A stretch of 64,000 nucleotides of DNA from Halomonas sp. 'Soap Lake #6' (GCF_003031405.1 NZ_CP020469.1:2542001-2606000); one strand, 5' to 3'; positions 54,023-63,171 are shown, counted from the first letter of the stretch. Notes: generated from the sequence alone by a model not told the origin. Numbers and translations are program-made.

Positions 54023-54970
54023 TTGAAGATTGTAATACCTGATGATTACCAGGATTGTGTTCTCCATTTAGACGCTTTCGAACAGTTAGCAGACCATGAT
54101 GTGACGGTGTATAACGACACACTGACTGATTTGGATGCATTGGCTGAGCGTTTCAAAGATGCTGAAGCTCTGGTGCTGATCCGTGAGCGCACCCCCATCA
54201 CCGCAGAACTACTTAAGCGCTTGCCTAAGCTTAAAGTGATTAGCCAAACCGGTGGAGGCGCAGCACATGTCGACTTAGCGGCCTGTCAACGCCAGGGCGT
54301 TACGGTTATGGCAGGAAAAGGCTCGCCCTACGCTGCTGCGGAACTCACCTGGGGGTTGATCTTAGCGGCAATGCGTCATATCCCTGAAGAGGTCGCAAAC
54401 CTCAAAGCGGGCCGTTGGCAGCGGACATTGGGAACTGGCCTTAAAGGCCGCACCCTGGGTATTTTTGGTTATGGAAAAATTGGCAGCCTGGTCGCTCGTT
54501 ATGGACAAGCGTTTGAAATGAACCTCCTGGTATGGGGGAGAGAGGGAACTCGTCAGCGGGCCACAGAGGCAGGTCTCGCGATTGCGGAGAGCCAGCAAGA
54601 GCTGTTTGAGAAGTCTGATGTGCTCAGCTTGCATTTACGCTTAAATGATGATACTAGAGGGATCATCAGTGCAGAGCATTTGGCATATATGAAGTCTAAT
54701 GCGTTGCTGGTTAACACTAGTCGCTCACAGCTACTCGCCGAAGGTGCCCTGGAAAAAGCGCTAAAAGCTGGCAAACCTGGCCATGCGGCGATTGATGTGT
54801 TTGATAATGAGCCGGTTGTCTCGCACTCACTGTTATCCCTGCCCAATCTAACGGCCACTCCGCACTTGGGCTATGTCGAAAAAGATAGCTACGAACTCTA
54901 CTTTGGTGATGCTTTTAGCAACTTAGTGGCCTTTGCTAACGGTAAGCCAGTCACCAATCTAGCCAGCTAA
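54023..54970 (+). CDS. D-2-hydroxyacid dehydrogenase family protein
   Basis: 315 residues from TTG 54023; the SD GAGGAGACC lies at proper distance and there is no ATG near. The NAD-binding domain starts at GRTLGIFGYGKIGSLVARY, and the catalytic residues are Arg in VNTSRSQLL, Glu in IDVFDNEPV and His in TPHLGYVEKD. It reduces a 2-ketoacid to a D-2-hydroxyacid with NAD(P)H. It resembles the subfamily often annotated as phosphoglycerate-dehydrogenase-like, but lacks an ACT domain. Confidence 0.85.
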   Translation: MKIVIPDDYQDCVLHLDAFEQLADHDVTVYNDTLTDLDALAERFKDAEALVLIRERTPITAELLKRLPKLKVISQTGGGAAHVDLAACQRQGVTVMAGKGSPYAAAELTWGLILAAMRHIPEEVANLKAGRWQRTLGTGLKGRTLGIFGYGKIGSLVARYGQAFEMNLLVWGREGTRQRATEAGLAIAESQQELFEKSDVLSLHLRLNDDTRGIISAEHLAYMKSNALLVNTSRSQLLAEGALEKALKAGKPGHAAIDVFDNEPVVSHSLLSLPNLTATPHLGYVEKDSYELYFGDAFSNLVAFANGKPVTNLAS

Positions 54971-55034
54971 ATGCCCCCCACCTCTGTGCCAAGTATGCTA
55001 GCCTTATTACTTACATGAGGCACAGAGGAACTTA

Positions 55035-55448
55035 ATGCTCACTATTTCAGGTAGCGTCACGCTAGCCGACTGGGAAATTGATATAAGCCAGATTCGTGCC
55101 CAGGGCGCGGGCGGCCAGAACGTTAACAAAGTCGCATCTGCTGTGCACTTACGTTTCGACATTCAGCGCTCTACCCTACCCGCTGTATACAAAGAGCGCT
55201 TGATGGCGCATACCGATCAACGGATTAGCAAAGAGGGCGTGATTATTATCAAGGCCCAGAGCTACCGTACGCTTGAATTAAATAAAGAGGATGCACTGAC
55301 CCGCCTACAAGCGCTGATCCAAAACGCAGTAAAGCAGCAAAAAGTACGCCGCCCCACAAAACCTACCAAAGGCTCGCAGCGACGCCGCGTAGATCATAAA
55401 ACGCGTAAGGGAAAAACGAAATCGCTGCGTGGTAAAGTGCCGGTTTAG
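55035..55448 (+). CDS. arfB: Peptidyl-tRNA hydrolase ArfB (ribosome rescue)
   Basis: 137 residues. The GGQ motif is at 26-28 in RAQGAGGQNVNKVASAV, and the basic C-terminal tail KVRRPTKPTKGSQRRRVDHK binds the empty mRNA channel. ArfB rescues stalled ribosomes by releasing the nascent chain without a stop codon. Length and tail are normal for the family. AGAGGAAC precedes ATG 55035. Confidence 0.95.
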   Translation: MLTISGSVTLADWEIDISQIRAQGAGGQNVNKVASAVHLRFDIQRSTLPAVYKERLMAHTDQRISKEGVIIIKAQSYRTLELNKEDALTRLQALIQNAVKQQKVRRPTKPTKGSQRRRVDHKTRKGKTKSLRGKVPV

Positions 55449-55526
55449 CAAGCTTTGCAAGCTCACTCACTTTTATCAATATATCTGCTATCAATACCTC
55501 TACTGTTACGTCACTGAGCGCTCACC

Positions 55527-55748
55527 ATGTCCACGCCAGCCCGCCCTCTTTCACCGTGTATTCAGGTATGTCAGATTGAACCAGTTACGTCTCGATATCA
55601 AAGGCGTGTATGCCAAAGACGTGTATGTAAAGGGTGCGGGCGAACACTTGATGAAATTGCCTGCTGGGGGAGTATGACCGAAGCCGAGAAAGCCCCGGTC
55701 TGGGAAAGGCTTGAGCGTGAAGGGTACGTAAGCAGCTCACCAATTTAG
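55527..55748 (+). CDS. DUF1289-family cysteine-rich protein
   Basis: 73 residues. The family core SPCIQVCQIEP ... CKGCGRTLDEIACWGSM is present. Between the two Cys pairs relatives have only a short linker; here a 15-bp tandem duplication (55600-55629) adds an extra RRVCQ/RRVCK pair with an additional Cys. The other parts are normal. The family is probably a small metal-binding protein; function unknown. Tandem 16-bp repeats start right after its stop codon. Confidence 0.8.
   Translation: MSTPARPLSPCIQVCQIEPVTSRYQRRVCQRRVCKGCGRTLDEIACWGSMTEAEKAPVWERLEREGYVSSSPI
55600..55629. repeat. 15-bp in-frame duplication in the DUF1289 gene
   Basis: AAAGGCGTGTATGCC is followed directly by AAAGACGTGTATGTA (12 of 15 bases equal). 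In frame, it doubles a five-residue unit (RRVCQ, RRVCK). Confidence 0.7.
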
Positions 55749-55794
55749 TACGTTTGAGCATTCGTACGCTTGAACATTGATACGTTTGATTATG
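55749..55794. repeat. 16-bp tandem repeats between two converging stop codons
   Basis: TACGTTTGAGCATTCG, TACGCTTGAACATTGA and a partial TACGTTTGATTATG follow the DUF1289 stop at once and run into the end of the converging proline-racemase-family gene. Confidence 0.8.
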
Positions 55795-56836
55795 TTTTTG
55801 CGTGCCGGTCGCTCAAGAGACGGTGTAGCTCGCCGCAAGCTACCAGAGGGTCGTCGCAGTTAATCACTATTTTTGATTCCGCCAGTACATAGCTGCGACC
55901 CGTAATGGTGTTCTCAGCGACTTGGTACGCCCCCTCCTTATGAGTACCGGTAAAGGTACCTATAAAGCCAGTATTGCGCAGCGAAACGGTTTCTAGCTTG
56001 TCACCTACCTTCAAGCGCCCTTCATAGTGCATGAGTGCTAGTCGTGCCGAGGTGCCGGTCCCCGTAGTACTTCTACAAATAACCCCAGGGTGCACATAGG
56101 TGGTCGAGCGCGAACGCACATAGCCTTTCGCAATCTGCTCTTCTGGCCCCATAAAGTGCAAAAATGGTAATGGGCCAACATCACCCAAGGTATAGTGGGA
56201 AAATCCCCGCTGCGCCTGGATAGCCTCAACAATTTTATGGGCACATACCGCTAGCGCCAGCTCTTCCTCACGTACCAGCTTGAACCCCAGCGCTTCAGCA
56301 TCAACCAGGGCGTAAAAACCACCGCTATAGGCAATCGAATAGGTAACAGGCCCAATGCCCGGCACATCAATGGTATCGCGGTGAGTATCGATATAACTGG
56401 GTAGACCTTCACAGGTCACCGACTCCACGACGCCATTACGCACGCTAGCTTCAATTTGTACCAAGCCTGCAGGCGCCTCTAGCTTAAAGCGCTGAATACC
56501 CTCTTGCTTAGGCACAATGCCTGTTTCTAATACGGCCGTTGCTGTGCACAGGGTGTTGGAGCCTGAATAGATGGGGTAACCCATCACTTCCATAATAATA
56601 TATCCCGCTACCGCTTCAGGATTAGTTGCGGGCACCAGCAGATCCACCGACATTTCAGGAATGCCATAGGGCTCCTCTAGTAATAGCCGCCGCAGCCCAT
56701 CGGCATCATCACGCAAGTACTCCATCTGCTCACGAACTGTGGCACCAGGTAACTGATCAATTCCACCGGTGACAATACGGCTAACATCACCGCCTGCGTG
56801 AGTATCTAGCAACTGAAGGGTATGGAGATTCTTCAC
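55790..56836 (-). CDS. Proline racemase superfamily protein with altered active site
   Basis: 348 residues from GTG 56836 (TAGGAGC upstream, overlapping the upstream gene's stop). The family fold is clear from DTHAGGDVSRIVTGGI, GDVGPLPFLHFMG and TGTGTSARLALMHYEGRL. The two catalytic Cys of proline racemase/hydroxyproline epimerase are both replaced: the first motif reads YSGSNTLC (Ser91) instead of MCGH, and the second reads CRSTTGTGTSA (Thr258) instead of RSPCGTG. Enzymes with one replacement are known as dehydratases or epimerases; the double change makes the reaction unclear. It is coupled to an MDR gene. Confidence 0.8.
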   Translation of the reverse strand: MKNLHTLQLLDTHAGGDVSRIVTGGIDQLPGATVREQMEYLRDDADGLRRLLLEEPYGIPEMSVDLLVPATNPEAVAGYIIMEVMGYPIYSGSNTLCTATAVLETGIVPKQEGIQRFKLEAPAGLVQIEASVRNGVVESVTCEGLPSYIDTHRDTIDVPGIGPVTYSIAYSGGFYALVDAEALGFKLVREEELALAVCAHKIVEAIQAQRGFSHYTLGDVGPLPFLHFMGPEEQIAKGYVRSRSTTYVHPGVICRSTTGTGTSARLALMHYEGRLKVGDKLETVSLRNTGFIGTFTGTHKEGAYQVAENTITGRSYVLAESKIVINCDDPLVACGELHRLLSDRHAKT

Positions 56837-56847
56837 AAGAACAGCTC

Positions 56848-58014
56848 CTAGGCGGTGGCTAAGGCGAACGGCGCGCCGTGGGTATCCCACTGAGCATCAG
56901 GCACAATTACAATTTTGCCAAGATAGTTACTACCGCGATTCACAAAGTAATGTTCAGCAGCATGTAGTTCAGAGAGTCTAAAAGCGGCATGCAGTACTGG
57001 CTTTAACTCTCCACTACGAATCCACTCGATAAGCTGCTCCGCCTCTTCACGGGTGCCATGGGAGACACCCAATATCTGCACTTGGTAGAGATAAATTCGT
57101 GTCCACATGATTTCACTGATATTACCGCCACTGGCCCCAGCAATAGAGAGCCTCGGATAGCTACTACGGTGCTGCATATCAACAATCATGGTGTCGATAA
57201 ACAGATCGGTCATCTCACCACCGACTAAGTCCATCACTGCATCGATAGGTTGCCCGTGGGTGGCGGCCAACACCCGGTCGACAAAAGAGGAAAGATCGCC
57301 TCGATCAATCACCGCTTCAGCGCCTAATGTTAACAACGCATCGGCTTTATCGAGCTGGCTAACGGCGTAAGGAATCGCCCCAACAATTCTGCATAGCTGA
57401 ATTAAGGCGGTGCCAACACCGCCACTGGCACCACTGACCAACACACGCTCACCAGCACTGATATTGGCAGAAGTCATCATGTGGTAAGCCGTTTGATAGG
57501 AGCACATGCCCATAGAGGCAAGCTCGGCATCATGTAACTCAGTATTGGCTACATGGTGAAACTGATCCGCCGGTACCGCTATGTACTCAGCATAGCCACC
57601 ATCAGCCCCGTGCCCATAGTAGTCGGGCGTCAGATTGATTGTACGCCGCTCGTCGGCGTAGATATTAAAATCTAACAACCCCCGCTCGCCAATGCGTGCA
57701 CTATCCACACCTTCACCAACCGCAACAATACGCCCAACAACGTCTGCCCCCTGAATACGTGGAAAGTTAAGTGTCGGCGAACCACCCATGGCAAACGACG
57801 TCACTTCCTCTTTGCCCTTGGTCGGGTAGAGCCCCTCGCGAGCCTTACGGTCGGTGTTATTTTTTGCCGTGGCCGTTACCTGAACCAGCACTTGGCCTGG
57901 CCCAGGTTTAGGCGTCGGCACATCTTGTTGGTAGCGTAATTGATCAACCCCGCCGTGGCCGACTAACAGCATGGCAGACATCATTTCAGGCACAGAGTTA
58001 TCTGCTTCATCCAT
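56848..58014 (-). CDS. Medium-chain dehydrogenase/reductase (quinone-oxidoreductase-like)
   Basis: 388 residues from ATG 58014 (CCAGGAGCC upstream); an ATG at 58062 in frame is before the SD. GroES-like start LLVGHGGVDQLRYQQDVPTP, then TATAKNNTDRKAREGLYPTK, and the nucleotide-binding loop VLVSGASGGVGTALIQL. The zinc-ligand Cys of alcohol dehydrogenases is absent, so it is a zinc-free MDR. It ends 11 bp before a proline-racemase-family gene and is transcribed with it, suggesting one pathway for a small amino acid or keto acid. Confidence 0.85.
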   Translation of the reverse strand: MDEADNSVPEMMSAMLLVGHGGVDQLRYQQDVPTPKPGPGQVLVQVTATAKNNTDRKAREGLYPTKGKEEVTSFAMGGSPTLNFPRIQGADVVGRIVAVGEGVDSARIGERGLLDFNIYADERRTINLTPDYYGHGADGGYAEYIAVPADQFHHVANTELHDAELASMGMCSYQTAYHMMTSANISAGERVLVSGASGGVGTALIQLCRIVGAIPYAVSQLDKADALLTLGAEAVIDRGDLSSFVDRVLAATHGQPIDAVMDLVGGEMTDLFIDTMIVDMQHRSSYPRLSIAGASGGNISEIMWTRIYLYQVQILGVSHGTREEAEQLIEWIRSGELKPVLHAAFRLSELHAAEHYFVNRGSNYLGKIVIVPDAQWDTHGAPFALATA

Positions 58015-58092
58015 GGGCTGGCTCCTGGTGAATAACAGTATGTGTGCCTGACAAAGTAGCAAACTTGAGCCGAGTCACAAGCCATATAAACG

Positions 58093-58123
58093 AAGACGGC
58101 AGCGCTCGATGCGCTACCGTCTT
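58093..58123 (-). terminator. Hairpin downstream of the NnrU gene
   Basis: Long stem AAGACGG.AGCGC/GCGCT.CCGTCTT with one mismatch and a 5-base loop, 35-40 bp after the stop at 58161. Only CGTTTATA follows on the minus strand, so termination there is likely but not certain. Confidence 0.6.
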
Positions 58124-58160
58124 TGAAAACTGCTTAATGGCAGTTGGTTAATGGCCTCAC

Positions 58161-58739
58161 TTAGCCAAACACAGGTACACCGATAAGCAGGCTGTGTAAA
58201 TGGAAAGCAAACAGTACGTAGGCAACAACGCCAATTACGACAGTAGCAATGGTAGCTGGTGTTGAGGTGGCTGTAACAGCTGGCGGATTAGCACGGTCAC
58301 GCTTCTTAGCCGCTTTAAATGCCAGGATACCCCACACGAGGAAGGCGGCAAAAAAGATGATATCGCCAAACCTGCCATTAACCAGCAAGTGGGACAAAGC
58401 CCAAACTTTCACCGCCAGTAGCATCGGATGGCCAAGTTTTGCCTTAATCGCATTGCGCGGTATATAGGCAGCGACGAGCAGGATAAACGCTGGCAACATA
58501 AGCAGTGCTACCGCATGGCGTAATCCCATGGGTGGAAACCAAATGTAGATAGGTTCCAAGCGCATTTGGCCAAAACCATAGATAGCGATGGCAAGCCCCA
58601 CTACCGATACTACAGAATACGCTAGCTTCCAGGTAGGCAGCCCCAACTGGGCTACCTTTTGCTGGCGCCAGTTTTCAGCAAAAATACGTATTGAGTGGCT
58701 GCCAAGAAATATCAGCAGGCCAGTTATCATAATGGTCAT
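58161..58739 (-). CDS. NnrU-family membrane protein
   Basis: 192 residues from ATG 58739 (GGGAGTTAATACC upstream); an in-frame ATG at 58823 would overlap unrelated DNA. Five or so helices start with ITGLLIFLGSHSIRIFAENW, which is the family signature (GSHS, WR), with PMGLRHAVALLMLPAFIL and KLGHPMLLAVKVWALSHLL. NnrU is associated with nitrite/nitric oxide metabolism in some bacteria; here no denitrification gene is near, so the role is unknown. Confidence 0.85.
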   Translation of the reverse strand: MTIMITGLLIFLGSHSIRIFAENWRQQKVAQLGLPTWKLAYSVVSVVGLAIAIYGFGQMRLEPIYIWFPPMGLRHAVALLMLPAFILLVAAYIPRNAIKAKLGHPMLLAVKVWALSHLLVNGRFGDIIFFAAFLVWGILAFKAAKKRDRANPPAVTATSTPATIATVVIGVVAYVLFAFHLHSLLIGVPVFG

Positions 58740-58905
58740 GGTATTAACTCCCAGGTATATACAGGTCATCGGTCGCCGCAGAGAATGCCATAGATGTGCC
58801 GAAACCACATGGCAATGCGTCAACTTTTCGCTTGCCCACCTGATTAGTGCTTGGTCCTTAAGACCGGTTTCACACCACTTATTTTCGTTACTGCCAAGGA
58901 AAGGT

Positions 58906-60087
58906 ATGCTCCTCTTTTTTACTTCAGCGTATCACCGCCGTCTCACCTGGACCTATTTCGGGCTTTTTGTTGCCATCGGCATGAGCGGTGGACTACTGGG
59001 CCCGGCCCTACCCCACCTGGCCGATATAAGCGGCTCTTCAATGAGTCAAATTGCCGTTTTGTTTACCGCCCGGGCGGTGGGCAATATGAGCGGTGCCATT
59101 GTGACGGGGCTGTTAATGGATCGCTTCAACGGCCACCGAGTGTTGATAGCGATGGGAATCATCGCCGTGGTGGGGCTGGCACTGGCGCCGCTTAGCCCAC
59201 TGCTACTGTTGTTAACGCTGCTATTTATGCTATTGGGGTTTACCGAAGCATCACTTAATGCCGGAGGCAACACGCTGCTGTTGTGGTTACACCGCGATGC
59301 AGCTGGCCCTAATGTAAGCGCTCTGCACTTCTGCTTTAGCTTCGGCAATATGTTGACCCCATTGATTATGGTTGCAGCGATATCGCTTACCGGCCAGTTT
59401 CACTGGACGTTTTGGGTGGTGGGTTTAGGGATTGCTGCCATGCTGTGGCCACTTTCACGCTTTACCAGCCCGACCATGCCTACAGTTGAGCAGAACAGTA
59501 GAAGTCCTAGCCCAACCAAGCACAATGACCCGCTATTGCTCGGGCTGTTTATGCTGCTATTTTCTCTTTATGTGGGGATAGAGATTACCTTCGCTGGCTG
59601 GGTGACGGCCTACGGAACCTTGGTGGGACTGCCTACCGAGCAAGCAGCGCTACTGGCCACGTTGTTCTGGCTAGCACTCTCGGCAGGACGTTTACTAGCT
59701 ATTCCTCTACTACGCATTTGTACGCCTTGGCACGTACTACTGGGCTGTTTAGCGCTAGGGATTAGCACTGCGAGTGGCCTGCATCTAGGCTGGCTGACGC
59801 TTAGTATGGGCGCACTGCTATTCGGGCTTTCTGCATCGGCCTTCTTCCCCACCCTGTTCGCACTTTGCAATCAATCAATGATGATGCGCGGGCGCACCAC
59901 TGGAGCCATCTTTACCGCTGCAGGTAGTGGTGCCCTGCTAATTCCATCATTAACCGGCCCGCTGCTGGATATCGCCGGTGCCGGGGCATTTCCAGTTTTA
60001 CTAGCAGGTTTGTGGTTACTTATTGCAGTGGGGTTGGCCTTATTAGCCTTACGGCTTCGCCACTTATCAGCCGTTGTCGCTGCTTAA
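58906..60087 (+). CDS. MFS transporter
   Basis: 393 residues from ATG 58906 (AAGGAAAGG upstream); the frame is open far upstream, but that part lies inside the divergent NnrU gene and is rejected. About 12 helices. Motif MDRFNGHRVLIAMG after helix 2, and LHFCFSFGNMLTPLI and LLILF-type helices later, place it in the sugar/fucose-permease-like (FucP/YbjJ) branch. The substrate is unknown. Its stop overlaps the convergent CorA gene by 4 bp. Confidence 0.8.
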   Translation: MLLFFTSAYHRRLTWTYFGLFVAIGMSGGLLGPALPHLADISGSSMSQIAVLFTARAVGNMSGAIVTGLLMDRFNGHRVLIAMGIIAVVGLALAPLSPLLLLLTLLFMLLGFTEASLNAGGNTLLLWLHRDAAGPNVSALHFCFSFGNMLTPLIMVAAISLTGQFHWTFWVVGLGIAAMLWPLSRFTSPTMPTVEQNSRSPSPTKHNDPLLLGLFMLLFSLYVGIEITFAGWVTAYGTLVGLPTEQAALLATLFWLALSAGRLLAIPLLRICTPWHVLLGCLALGISTASGLHLGWLTLSMGALLFGLSASAFFPTLFALCNQSMMMRGRTTGAIFTAAGSGALLIPSLTGPLLDIAGAGAFPVLLAGLWLLIAVGLALLALRLRHLSAVVAA

Positions 60088-61052
60088 AACCACTTATTAC
60101 GCTTGAAAAGCCAACATAAACTTCCACCAATACCCAGCATGGCGCCCAACACAAAAAAGTAACCATACTGAAAACTTAGCTCTGGCATGTACTCAAAGTT
60201 CATACCATAAATTCCGGCAATAAATGTCAGAGGTACAAAAATGGCGGTAATCACCGTTAAAACGCGCATAGTGATATTGAGCTGATGTGACGAAATAGAA
60301 ATATAGCCATTTACTAAATCACCACAAATGTCGTAATACATCTGCGTTAAGGTATACAAGCGCTCAAAACGCTCGGCCACATCGTTAATAGCGTATAGGG
60401 TTTCATTTTCACCCCGAGGCAAATGCGCATAGTCGTAGGCGGTTAACTCTTGGGTGATGCCTTTGTGATAACTAAAGACACGGCGCAACTTCACCAAACG
60501 GGAGCGATAGGTTGTAAGTTTGCGCATCAAAACGTCGTTGCCATTCACTAGCAACTCATCCTCTAAATCGCTCAACTCACTTTCAAACTCAAGCAGATTA
60601 TCGATGTAAAAGCCTGCAGAAGTATAAATCACTCTTAGCGCTACACGCTCGGGTGACTGCCCCAACAGAGCGCTTCCATGTTCGCTGAACAGCCGCTCAA
60701 TACTCAGCGCATCCCCTGGGTGTAGGGTGATCAAGAAGCGTTCACCGATAAAAAAACAGATTTGCTGAGGCACAAAATTTAGCTGCGCATCAAACGAAGA
60801 AATACCGCGATAGATAAGCAGCGTATGATTCTCAAACTCTTCTATTTTAGGCGGATGCCGCTCTTTATGAGCATCCTGGATCGCCATGGGATGGCAACCT
60901 AAACGCTCAAGCAGGACCCGCTCGCTCTCTGCTGGCTCACCCTGCATATCTATCCAAATATGGCTATCCGGCGACGTTTGCCACACGTCGACAAGCCCTT
61001 CATCGCCTTCGTGAAGCAGACCTTCAGGAGTAGTTAGCATACTGCGGATCAT
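60084..61052 (-). CDS. CorA-family magnesium/divalent-cation transporter
   Basis: 322 residues. The signature YGMNFEYMPE lies before the last helix, following ITAIFVPLTFIAGI (TM1), and FVLGAMLGIGGSLCWLF is TM2. The N-terminal cytoplasmic domain and the long helix region (RKLTTYRSRLVKLRRVF) are normal for a homopentameric CorA/ZntB-type channel. The final lysine-rich tail (FKRNKWF) is usual. Import of Mg2+ or export of Zn2+ cannot be told apart. Confidence 0.85.
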   Translation of the reverse strand: MIRSMLTTPEGLLHEGDEGLVDVWQTSPDSHIWIDMQGEPAESERVLLERLGCHPMAIQDAHKERHPPKIEEFENHTLLIYRGISSFDAQLNFVPQQICFFIGERFLITLHPGDALSIERLFSEHGSALLGQSPERVALRVIYTSAGFYIDNLLEFESELSDLEDELLVNGNDVLMRKLTTYRSRLVKLRRVFSYHKGITQELTAYDYAHLPRGENETLYAINDVAERFERLYTLTQMYYDICGDLVNGYISISSHQLNITMRVLTVITAIFVPLTFIAGIYGMNFEYMPELSFQYGYFFVLGAMLGIGGSLCWLFKRNKWF

Positions 61053-61088
61053 GATCTTCCCTGATGTCTTTGCTGACTAGATATCTAA

Positions 61089-62540
61089 TCAGGAGTCAAC
61101 TGGCTGCGCTAATCTTACCTGTCCTTTCCCCGCGCGCTTTGCTTCATACATCGCGACATCCGCACGCTTTAGCAGTTCTTGTGATGTTTCCGCAGCCTCA
61201 GGCATAAACAGCGCTACGCCAATGCTGGTGTTAACATTAAGCACAGCCCCGCTCAGGACAATAGGCTGCTCAACAGTATGTATCAGTTTATCTGCAAGAG
61301 GCCCAACAGCATCACAGTCAATGCCTTCTAATAGCACTACAAACTCATCACCCGCCCAGCGGGCTACGAAATCGGTCTCGCGCACTGCAGCTTGCAGGCG
61401 CTGCGCGGTATCACGCAACAGCTCATCGCCCATGGCGTGACCATACTGGTCATTTATATTTTTAAAACCATCCAAATCTAAAAACAGCACAGCCAACGGT
61501 TTACGGGTACGACGCACACGCGCCATCGCTTCAGGAAGCCGTTCATCCAGTGCGCGTCGATTGGGCAGACGAGTTAATACATCTTCTCGGGCCTCCTGGT
61601 CGCGTAGTCGCTCTAACTGTTTCCGCTCGGTAATATCGTGGATAAACAGGCTGCGCCGCGTACGCCCATTGACTTCATAGCTTTTTAAACGAATCTCCAC
61701 CGGCAGCCTTACACCATCCCGCCGTTTTGCTTCCCCCATGGCTGGCAGTAAAACATCCGAAGGCAACCCATTGGGAAGCATAAGGGTGGTAATAGAGCGT
61801 GTTAAAGCTTCTTTACGGGACCAGCCAAACATTGTCTCAGCAGCACGATTCCAGTCCAGTACACGCCCGTTTTCATCAATACTTATATAGGCGTCGCAAG
61901 CAGTCTCAATCACTAGATTGAGTTCCCGAATCCGTTGTTCAATTTGCTGCTCAAGGCTCAGGTGGAGTGCGTTAAGCGCTCGCTGCGAAGCGACTTTACT
62001 TTTTTGCTCATCAATAAGTCGTTCACGGAGCTGTATTTCACCCACAACAATATCAGCAAGATCCTTCATCGCTGCTTGTTCTGCAATATTTAAGGTGCGG
62101 GGTTTAATGTCCATCGCGCACAGTGAGCCTAATACATAGCCCTGAGAGCTTTTTAGAGGTAAGCCCGCATAGAAACGCACGCCTCCAGGCATCGTTACGT
62201 ATGGGTTGTCGGCAAATCGTTCGTCAAGAAGAGCGTCATTCACAATCAACGGAACTGCTTGAACCACGGTATACGCGCAAAAAGCCTCGTCCCGCGGTGT
62301 TTCGATAGTATCCATCCCGACTTTGGACTTAAACCACTGCCGATTGGCATCCACCAAGGAAACCGCAGCCATTGGTACGTTTAGCAGCAGACTCACTAAC
62401 CGTGTAATACGGTCAAACACCGGCTCATTAGCCGTATCTAGCAGCGCCAACTCATTCAGCGCTGCTAAACGGGCATCTTCATCGAACGGTATTGGAAAAC
62501 TCATCGTTGTAGGACCAGTACGGGTGAAAGGCTTTACCAC
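61089..62540 (-). CDS. GAF-PAS-GGDEF diguanylate cyclase
   Basis: 483 residues, cytoplasmic. A GAF domain (FDRITRLVSLLLNVPMAAVS... YAGLPLKSSQGYVLGSLCAMD), a PAS domain (VIETACDAYISIDENGRVLD... DITERKQLERLRDQEAR) and a GGDEF domain. The active site reads RWAGDEFVVLLEG (AGDEF, 396-400), a variant found in active cyclases. Conserved DVLTRLPNRRAL starts the GGDEF part. There is no EAL domain. An in-frame ATG at 62504 is a possible start. Confidence 0.85.
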   Translation of the reverse strand: MVKPFTRTGPTTMSFPIPFDEDARLAALNELALLDTANEPVFDRITRLVSLLLNVPMAAVSLVDANRQWFKSKVGMDTIETPRDEAFCAYTVVQAVPLIVNDALLDERFADNPYVTMPGGVRFYAGLPLKSSQGYVLGSLCAMDIKPRTLNIAEQAAMKDLADIVVGEIQLRERLIDEQKSKVASQRALNALHLSLEQQIEQRIRELNLVIETACDAYISIDENGRVLDWNRAAETMFGWSRKEALTRSITTLMLPNGLPSDVLLPAMGEAKRRDGVRLPVEIRLKSYEVNGRTRRSLFIHDITERKQLERLRDQEAREDVLTRLPNRRALDERLPEAMARVRRTRKPLAVLFLDLDGFKNINDQYGHAMGDELLRDTAQRLQAAVRETDFVARWAGDEFVVLLEGIDCDAVGPLADKLIHTVEQPIVLSGAVLNVNTSIGVALFMPEAAETSQELLKRADVAMYEAKRAGKGQVRLAQPVDS

Positions 62541-62586
62541 AGCATAACGTGAAATAGCACTTACTGCTTAGCACCTTGATTACTCG

Positions 62587-63171
62587 TTAGGCACGGGGCT
62601 CCCTACCCATTCCATAAAACTCAGGATTAGGCGGTGTACCCGCCAAGGTGACTAACCTATTCGACATACCAAAGAAAGCGGCGATTGCACCTATGTCCCA
62701 GCAGTCATCCAACGTAAAACCTACTCCTGCTAAGCGCTCCTGCCAGGCTAGTGAAAACTCACCGACCTCAATGGAACAGTGCAAGGCAAAGTCGAGCATC
62801 AAACGGTGACGCTCGCTTAGCCCAGCCACAGTGTGATTTATAGCCACGTTATCTGCTAATAATGGGTCTTTGCTATAAATACGCACTAAAGCGCCGTGGG
62901 CAACGACACAATATAAGCAGCGGTTACGAGCGCTAGTGGCGACCACTATCATCTCTTTTTCAGCTTTTGTGAGCGTATCTGAGTCGCGCTCCATCAGCGC
63001 GTCGTGATAAGCGAAGAAAGCGCGAAATTCGTCAGGTCGATGGGCTAACATTAAGAACACATTGGGCACAAACCCAGCTTTTTCCTGCACACTTACTATT
63101 GAGTTTCGAATGTCATCAGGCAGATCGTCCAATGTTTCAGGTATGGCAAAACGACTTATTGAAGCAGACAT
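62587..63171 (-). CDS. Peroxidase-related (carboxymuconolactone decarboxylase-like) protein
   Basis: 194 residues from ATG 63171 (AAGGTGAATAT upstream); a longer frame to 63237 is rejected because the extra residues are not family-like. The active site CLYCVVAHGALV has the Cys-x-x-Cys and following His of the AhpD-like family. AKEKEM-type KAEKEMIVVATSARNRC precedes it. Such proteins are thought to handle peroxides or thiol redox; the true reaction is unknown. Confidence 0.85.
   Translation of the reverse strand: MSASISRFAIPETLDDLPDDIRNSIVSVQEKAGFVPNVFLMLAHRPDEFRAFFAYHDALMERDSDTLTKAEKEMIVVATSARNRCLYCVVAHGALVRIYSKDPLLADNVAINHTVAGLSERHRLMLDFALHCSIEVGEFSLAWQERLAGVGFTLDDCWDIGAIAAFFGMSNRLVTLAGTPPNPEFYGMGREPRA

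Noticed and set aside
58588..58905. A 105-residue N-terminal extension of the MFS protein at 58906.
   Set aside because: It lies over the divergent NnrU gene and shows no protein-like features; AAGGAAAGG points to ATG 58906.
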